NCBI GenBank assembly: GCA_036924285.1
Contig: JAYKYS010000001.1
Location: 35,773,501-35,837,500 of the forward strand
Length of the DNA stretch: 64,000 bases
DNA from: Asterella californica
Taxonomy: Eukaryota > Streptophyta > Marchantiopsida > Marchantiales > Aytoniaceae
Direction: 5' to 3'
Under the pieces are notes generated by a model. That model was not told where the DNA came from. It saw only the letters and a list, made by a program, of their open reading frames with translations, and did no database searches. Within the stretch, counting starts at the first letter, position 1. Every line of letters begins with the position of its first letter. Shown in pieces: positions 58,276-64,000 of this stretch. Made by a program: the position numbers and the translations under genes.

Positions 58276-61059
58276 AGCTATACGTTTCTCCACCTGCCTC
58301 CTACTCCTTTCAGTAAGATCTTCTACTCTTGTAAATTCACTCCGATCCTCACAACTCAAACTCAACAAACCGGATCTCCAACTTGGTACTCTATATACAT
58401 TCTCAGAACCTCGAGCAGCCTCCTCATTAGTCTCCTGTGATCCCTTGGGCTGCTCAGGCGGGATCATAGTAGTCTTTGATCCTTCACTCTTGTCTTCTCG
58501 CTCTACAAGAGTGGGTTCTAAAAACCCTTACCTCTACAAATAGGGGAGTCCCTCAAGGTCTGTCTGTTTCGCTCGTGGTTTGACCGAACAGTCAGAAATT
58601 GAACAGAACGTCTATCATCAGGGCTACGGATCCTAGCAAAGTGTGATCCATCGTCCATCACTTTGGTCTCCATGCGCACCGCAGTGATATAGGGTTGACC
58701 AAGAATGATTGGATACGAAGCAGAAGATTGCATAAAAAAGTGCTGATCTACTTCTACATCACCTATCCTCGCTCTCACGTTAGGACAAGCTCCATACAAC
58801 TCTCCCTTCTGGTTGTTAGCAGCACGCAGAACCCATCCATGATTCAGCTCGATAGGCCACAATCCTCTCTCATATATCTCTCGTGACATGATATTGATTT
58901 CTGATCCATGGTCAACTAAAGCAGCAATAGGTTCAGGCAAACTCCCAAGACGTACTCGTGTGGCAGTTGTGGCACGAGCCCAATGCCTCTTCTTGAAGTC
59001 ACTGTCGACAGTTGGGCTCTCCCCATCAGCTTCATCATCATCAGCTTCAATAGTGCTAGTTCCAGCAACTAACGCCTCCTGCTGGTACCTCTTGTCACCA
59101 ATCTCATGAAAATGCACTTTCCCAAACTCCACATCATTTACAGAAGCTCCTATCATATCTATCATCTGGCTCTCTACCTGCTCAGATATGACTTGTCTCT
59201 TTCGCTTGATGACATCAATAATCAACTCATGAAACTCTCTCTTTGCGATGCCAAGAACTTCTCGAAGCGAAAACTCAACCCGTGCATCTAATATCCTCTG
59301 CTCCAAAATACTTTTAAGATCAGTGGAGGTCTCAATATCTGCAGCCAGCTTGTAAGCAGGTCCTTTCCCCTTCTCTTGAGCAGTGAACCTTCTGCCAGCA
59401 GTCGTTGGTTCCTGCTGTTGTCTCTGTACGTCCTCCATTGGACCTGGAGCAGGTGGCGGAGCCTGGGAGGTAGACGGGACATCCTCTGGTGGAGCTGCTC
59501 GTCTTCTAGTGACTCTCCGTCCCTGTCCCTCTCTAGTCTCCTCTGGGGTTCCAGTTTCAAGCTCAGAGGCATCTCGTCGCCTCTTTTCCTCCACAGAAGC
59601 ATCCTGCCAGTGGACATGCTTATCTACGTCCAAGAAGGCTTTAATGGACGCTGTATCTACGGGATCTTTCCACCCTGTGACTCTACGAATCGTTTTTGCT
59701 CCTCTTTTCAACATCTCAGAATGAACTACAGTACTGCTCCTCTCAAGAGACCTATCAAGCAAAGTAGGGCTAGAAGAGACTTCAATATGTCCAGCATATA
59801 CATCAGGATTCATCGGTGGTATTGTTACCGTAGTTACTGTTGCAGCTGTAGCGACCTGAGGTAAACTCCTCATACCCCCTCGCCCGAACTGCGTGTTCAA
59901 TGGCTCTCCAGTAGAAACGAGGTGCAGTCTACCATTCTGGTAGCGAACCACACCATCTCGTAGAGCGGCTGTAAGCTCTTGGCAATCTCCTCGAAGATGA
60001 TCTGGACTGTCACATCAGATACACCGACGATAGGAGCACCGCCTAGACGAGCAGCACCAGGCGTTGGTGATAGCTCCCTATGTAAACCAGCCAGCTCTAC
60101 CTTCAATTCACGCATCTGTCTGATCAACTCCTCAATTTGATTATGCTGACCCTGGTTCTCAACCACCCTCTGAACAGGTACCCTCTGTGCAAGAACTGAC
60201 ACAACTGGCACTGGAGGCGCTTCTACAGGAATAACAGGTCTAGGAGCAAGAGCCGGGGGCTGCTGTACCTGAGGAGCATAAGGTTGATGGATCACCTCTG
60301 CAAGCGGTCGTCCTCCTACGGCCACTCTCCCTCGCCTCTGCCTTGTTAGAACGGCCACAACATCTTCCACTCTTCCCCAATCCATAGTAACACCCCCTTC
60401 AGCTGTCGATCTGCTAACATGAAGCATAATCGATCTGCTGTAGCCTCATCGGTGGCTTGCAAGAAGAGCTCTGTCCTTCTAGCATCCAAGGTTATCCGTT
60501 CGAGCGTAGAAAGCTGTCGGTATCTTCGATCGAACTCTCTTAGCAACTCATTCAACCCCATCCTATGACCAGGTTGTTGCTCAATCCAATCCAAAAAAGT
60601 TCTCCTAGTAACTCTCTCAGTATCCTCCTCAAGGAATTCCTCTCGGAGAGCTCGCTCAAAACTTGCCCAAACACCAAGATTTCTCCTCTGTACGTCTCTG
60701 ACTTGATCTCTCAATTCAGGAATCACAGCCAACTCAAAACTCCCAATCATTTCTGCATCAGTCACCCTCACAAGCTCCATCTCTCCTCTGTACTCACGAA
60801 GATATCTGGAAATATCTCTGCCATCAAACCTTCCACACCTATTCACAATCGCCTGCAAAGCTTTTGTAGATTTCAACTCACCCCCTCTGACGATCGGATG
60901 TTGTTGAACCAAAGCCGCAAGCGTCTTCAGTATCTCAGTAGTATCCAGGCCTGATGCTGCAGTGACTCCTGAAGACATAGGTGTAGCCGAAGATGCAGTA
61001 GTAGACGCCGATGCTCCAGCCGTAGAGGCAGTAGCACCACTCCCGCTCTTGCGATCCAT
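58276..61059 (-). pseudogene. Element D gag, protease and start of pol
   Basis: Gag starts at the ATG at 61059 with a serine/threonine/alanine-rich N-terminus. It continues to ERVTRRTFLDW and TELFLQATDEATADRL, then shifts phase near 60380 (VTMDWGRVEDVVAVL follows) and again near 60040. A zinc knuckle is readable in the third phase, but its tryptophan codon is TGA (60015-60017), whereas copy C has CIWCD. The third phase (59951 down to 58518) has RRVTGWKDPVDTAS, a lysine/arginine-rich stretch, AYKLAADIETSTDLK and the protease ALVDHGSEINIMS. From 58467 to 58276 the coding continues in another phase (SRRQVEKRIAD) to the element A insertion. Gag forms particles; protease processes the polyprotein. 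At least two frameshifts and one stop disable it. Confidence 0.85.
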
Positions 61060-61116
61060 CTTCTCTTGTATGCAAATCTCAACCTCAGCAACCTCAGCGA
61101 TTAATCACCCCAAGAT

Positions 61117-61136
61117 GACTCTCAGTGGAAGCACCA
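61117..61136 (-). other. Candidate primer-binding site of element D
   Basis: On the minus strand TGGTGCTTCCACTGAGAGTC begins 6 bases after the 5' LTR ends. TGG at this place fits a tRNA 3' CCA end. I cannot name the tRNA with confidence. Confidence 0.5.
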
Positions 61137-62131
61137 GATTTATGTCGAGGAGAGTCCTTCTCAGGAAGGACGAGCCTTCTGGCTGTGATAGATCGCGAGA
61201 TAGAAGTAGAGATTGTATATCAAGACAAGAGCCAAGCAGGAGACCGCAACGGCTGAAGTCACTCACAGACATTATGACTATAGATTATTTGCTACTCAAC
61301 AGATCAAGTCTCAAGTCTCAGGAGACAGATCCACCTTCAGACACGACAGATAAGAGAAACCTGAACTCACGATGCTTTATTTCTCTTCCAAAACGCACTC
61401 AATAGTCCTCCACATATATCAATTTACAGCCTATCTCTACTCAACTCCTTACGTTGATCACCGCAGATTCCAAACAGCCAATTCCCACTCAACTAGTCTT
61501 TTCTCCAGCAGATTTCTCTCCAGAACCTACAACCGATGAAGATTTGAAACTCTAACGCCTTGTATCCCTCCCTACGACAGCTTCAGCACTGAAATTTCTC
61601 AGAAAACCTGACCTTCTCAGTCTCAGTCTCAGTTTCAGTCCCTCCACTCAAATAATGCTCTCTTTCCACCAAATTCACCTCAACTCAAGTCTGGTAGGTG
61701 AAATTCAGACCTCAAACTCTTAATCTCCTCTCTGCATCAACCTCTCAACTGAAAACTATCAAGAATTTAATCCAGCGTCAATCAAGAGTCCCTTGCAGAT
61801 TATCAAAACGATCTCCTTCAATAAAACTGCCTCTGTCCGATCAGAAGAAATTTTGCCTCCAAACTGCTCTCAGTCCCCCAAATACTTGTCCGTCCCTCTG
61901 TCACGATCACCCAATTCCTCAATTCAATTCTGTCAGAAAAATTGATCTCCTTCCGCCTCCAAGCTTCTCCTTCCGCTTTAGCTTTTCGCTCTCTGTAAAA
62001 AAATCTCCCCAAAGAAAAGTGTCCTCGACCCCAAGTCGCCGCAGATATTTTACCTAAAAGTTAAGGCCCTAGCTTAAGCTGCCCCCTGCTATCCTTGTCG
62101 ATGACCCCCTCTTAAACTCTAATTCTCCTCC

Positions 62132-62716
62132 TTCCGCCTCCGCTGTAATCTTCCGCTCCAACCTTCCGCGGTAATCTTCCGCTTCCGTTGTAGTTTTCCG
62201 CTTCTGCTGTAATCTTCCGCTCCAACCTTCCGCGGTAATCTTCCGCTTCCGTTGTAGTCTTCCGCTTCCACTGTAATCTTCCGCTTCAAGCTTCCGCGGT
62301 AATCTTCCGCTTCCGCTATAGTTTTCCGCTCCAATCTTCCGCTTCAATCTTCCGCGGTAATCTTCCGCTTCCGTTGTAGTCTTTCGCTTCCGCGGTAATC
62401 TTCCGCTTCCGCTGTAGTTTTCCGCTTCCGCTGTAATCTTCCGCTCCAACCTTCCGCGGTAATCTTCCGCTTCCGTTGTAGTCTTCCGCTTCCACTATAA
62501 TCTTCCGCTTCAAGCTTCCGCGGTAATCTTCCGCTTCCGCTGTAATATTCTGCTTCAAGCTTCCGCGGTAATCTTCCGCTTCCGCTCCAACCTTCCGCGG
62601 TAATCTTCCGCTTCCGTTGTAGTCTTCCGCTTCCACTGTAATCTTCCGCTTCAAGCTTCCGCGGTAATCTTCCGCTTCCGCTGTAGTTTTCCGTTTCCGC
62701 TGTAATATTCCGCTTC
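62132..62716 (-). repeat. Minisatellite in the 5' LTR of D
   Basis: Same 19/26-bp unit types as 45395-46072, in about 0.58 kb. Unit order agrees at the left end and then differs by missing or rearranged units, so the arrays changed after the element inserted or during reverse transcription. Confidence 0.9.
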
Positions 62717-63056
62717 AGTTTTAAGGCCCCTGCTAAAGCTGTTTCTCTTCTGTCCTTAATAATCAGCAAAAGTTTCCCGTGCCCTCGATGCCATCTTGAT
62801 GCCACCCTGAATATACTACAAGCCATCCAATGTAGGCTGAAGCCCCAACACTTATGAGGCTGCCCCACAGGGCTTACAGCCCCCCATATGCGCACCAAGT
62901 ATCTCCCATAGTATATTCAGAATGGCATGCGGAGGCTTAGGCCAGGAAGCCCACGATTAAGGGAGATACCGGTCTCCCGTCCCTAGATATGCAAGACGTG
63001 GCTGCATATCCAACATAGACTCCCTTCCAGGAGGCCAACATGCCGGAATAGGAACC

Positions 63057-63144
63057 AGAGCCCAAGGGGGATTGATCTTGAGACCACTTCCCTCCTAGGC
63101 AGAGCCCAAGGGGGATTGATCTTGAGACCACTTCCCTCCTAGGC
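63057..63144. repeat. 44-bp tandem duplication inside the D 5' LTR
   Basis: A 44-bp unit starting AGAGCCCAAGGGGGATTGAT is present twice, at 63057-63100 and 63101-63144, without visible differences. The other LTR has one copy near 46390. Confidence 0.9.
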
Positions 63145-63669
63145 AGGCGCCCTATCATTGGGATGGCCTTTGGTTCCGTTCAAGAAGGTAAAAACTTTTG
63201 TACATATGTTTACCTGAAGAAATTTTTCTGTAAAATCCTTACTAGCCTTTCTTACACTAACTTCTCTATACAACTCCGTTTTTAGTGAACAAGGAGTCAA
63301 AACTATAGTATTTGCGAGCACCTACACACTCACGCTATCCGATTCTGAGTTCGAGTCACGAACCAAAATCGACGGATTTCTCTCTTTCACATATTTCACA
63401 CCCTAAAACTCGTACTAACTATTGCTTAAAACACTTTCTGTCAAAACTAGAAGCATGAGGTCGCTCTCCTCGTCGAGCTTTGCATTCTGATGTCTTTCAA
63501 CTCCTTTAGGGGTGATATTCCAACCCAAGCTAGGGGGCAGCTTGTCAAGCATAGCCCTAGCTTAGCTCCTGCCTAGCTTGTTAAGCTGCAGGGCAGCTCC
63601 CTTTACACAATATAGAAAAAAATCTCTCTACAATACTTTTCACTGTATAGACCTATGCACAATACGACA

Positions 63670-63673
63670 GCGT
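63670..63673. other. Target-site duplication of element D, right copy
   Basis: GCGT follows the LTR end CGACA and matches 44447-44450. Confidence 0.8.
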
Positions 63674-64000
63674 TTACAGCAGCGCGACCAAGAGGTTCTC
63701 CGAGTGCGGGGGAAGATCACCGCCCTTGCAGAGGAGAAGACAAGATGGAAGACGCAGCGGGAAGCCGTAGAAGCGCGAGTTGCAGCCGAGAAGATACAGC
63801 GGGAAGCAGCAGAAGCTCGTGCGCAGGATATACTAGCATAGTCGGTGGAAGCGCTTCGGAAGAAGTTCAACTTCACCGCGGGTAGGAAGTTGCTTACCTT
63901 GGCTAGAGAGTGGGACGATGAGTCCAAGACGATGTTGGTAGAGTGCAAGGAGAGTATGTTCCGGTACCTGGATAGACAGATAGAGGAGGTGAAGACACTC
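63674..64000 (+). pseudogene. ORF-X, 3' part: coiled coil, runs off the window
   Basis: In phase with the 5' part at 44450 after removal of element D, the frame reads LQQRDQEVLRV and then a heptad-rich, alanine/glutamate/arginine-rich coiled coil (REAVEARVAAEKIQREAAEA). TAG at 63839-63841 interrupts it. The same phase stays open afterwards to the window end (VEALRKKFNFTAGRKLLTL and REWDDESKTMLVECK), so the protein was longer and the TAG is probably a lesion. The family is unknown. Confidence 0.65.

Larger units (their letters stand above)
44451..63669 (-). mobile_element. LTR retrotransposon D (Ty3 type), split by element A
   Basis: The element spans 19.2 kb, of which 7.9 kb is the nested element A. 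Its own length is about 11.3 kb. LTRs of 2505 bp (44451-46955) and 2527 bp (61143-63669) share 5-bp inverted ends (TGTCG...CGACA) and are flanked by GCGT. Read on the minus strand the order is LTR, primer-binding region, gag, protease, RT, RNase H, integrase, polypurine tract, LTR. Its proteins match copies B and C, so these three are one family with long LTRs. Gag and pol each carry lesions, so D cannot act on its own. Confidence 0.92.
61143..63669 (-). repeat. 5' LTR of element D
   Basis: 2527 bp, matching 44451-46955. It differs by an extra stretch of about 50 bases near 61225-61275, a shorter minisatellite, an internal 44-bp tandem duplication at 63057-63144 and scattered substitutions. 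Read on the minus strand it precedes gag by 83 bp. Confidence 0.9.

Overview
This window looks like repeat-dense nuclear DNA from a plant-type eukaryote. The evidence is Ty3-type LTR retrotransposons (one with a chromodomain), an L1-like LINE remnant, a primer-binding site matching the 3' end of tRNA-Glu, and a gene-poor AT-rich background. No bacterial operon, rRNA, tRNA or CRISPR array is visible. I lean towards a non-seed streptophyte (charophyte alga, bryophyte or lycophyte), because a non-LTR element with a restriction-like endonuclease and an unusual Ty3 family are present. That placement is inference. I recognise no ordinary single-copy host gene.

Layout. 1-7.5 kb: AT-rich DNA without a convincing gene, holding a decayed LTR-like repeat (1312-2205) and two adjacent palindromes (5756-5845). 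7.5-11.3 kb: a non-LTR retrotransposon with an N-terminal C2H2 finger, reverse transcriptase and C-terminal restriction-like endonuclease. It is broken only by one TGA inside the finger, and a large inverted repeat follows its coding region. 11.3-27 kb: no recognisable gene, but a three-copy 82-bp tandem repeat (18258-18508) and a perfect 27-bp hairpin (24893-24956). 27-29.3 kb: a decayed L1-like LINE joined to a Ty3 gag remnant. About 30-34.6 kb: the 3' half of a minus-strand chromovirus ('E') with its 3' LTR. 34.7-43.15 kb: two decayed plus-strand copies ('B' and 'C') of one Ty3 family, separated by an LTR-like block.

43.15-64 kb is a clear nest. A plus-strand reading frame of unknown family with a coiled coil ('ORF-X') is split by element 'D' (44451-63669, minus strand, 2.5-kb LTRs carrying a minisatellite, 4-bp target duplication GCGT). 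D belongs to the same family as B and C. D is itself split by element 'A' (50390-58271, plus strand, two 913-bp LTRs differing at about 10 positions, 4-bp target duplication GATC). A is the youngest and best preserved element. It has a leader ORF with a zinc knuckle, a 1513-codon gag-pol, PBS, PPT and TATA boxes, but an in-frame TAA cuts off the integrase C-terminus. The insertion order is ORF-X, then D, then A.

These genes do not form a pathway; each encodes its own mobility. Most of the other copies (B, C, D, E) carry frameshifts, deletions or stop codons, so they could move only with proteins supplied by intact relatives.
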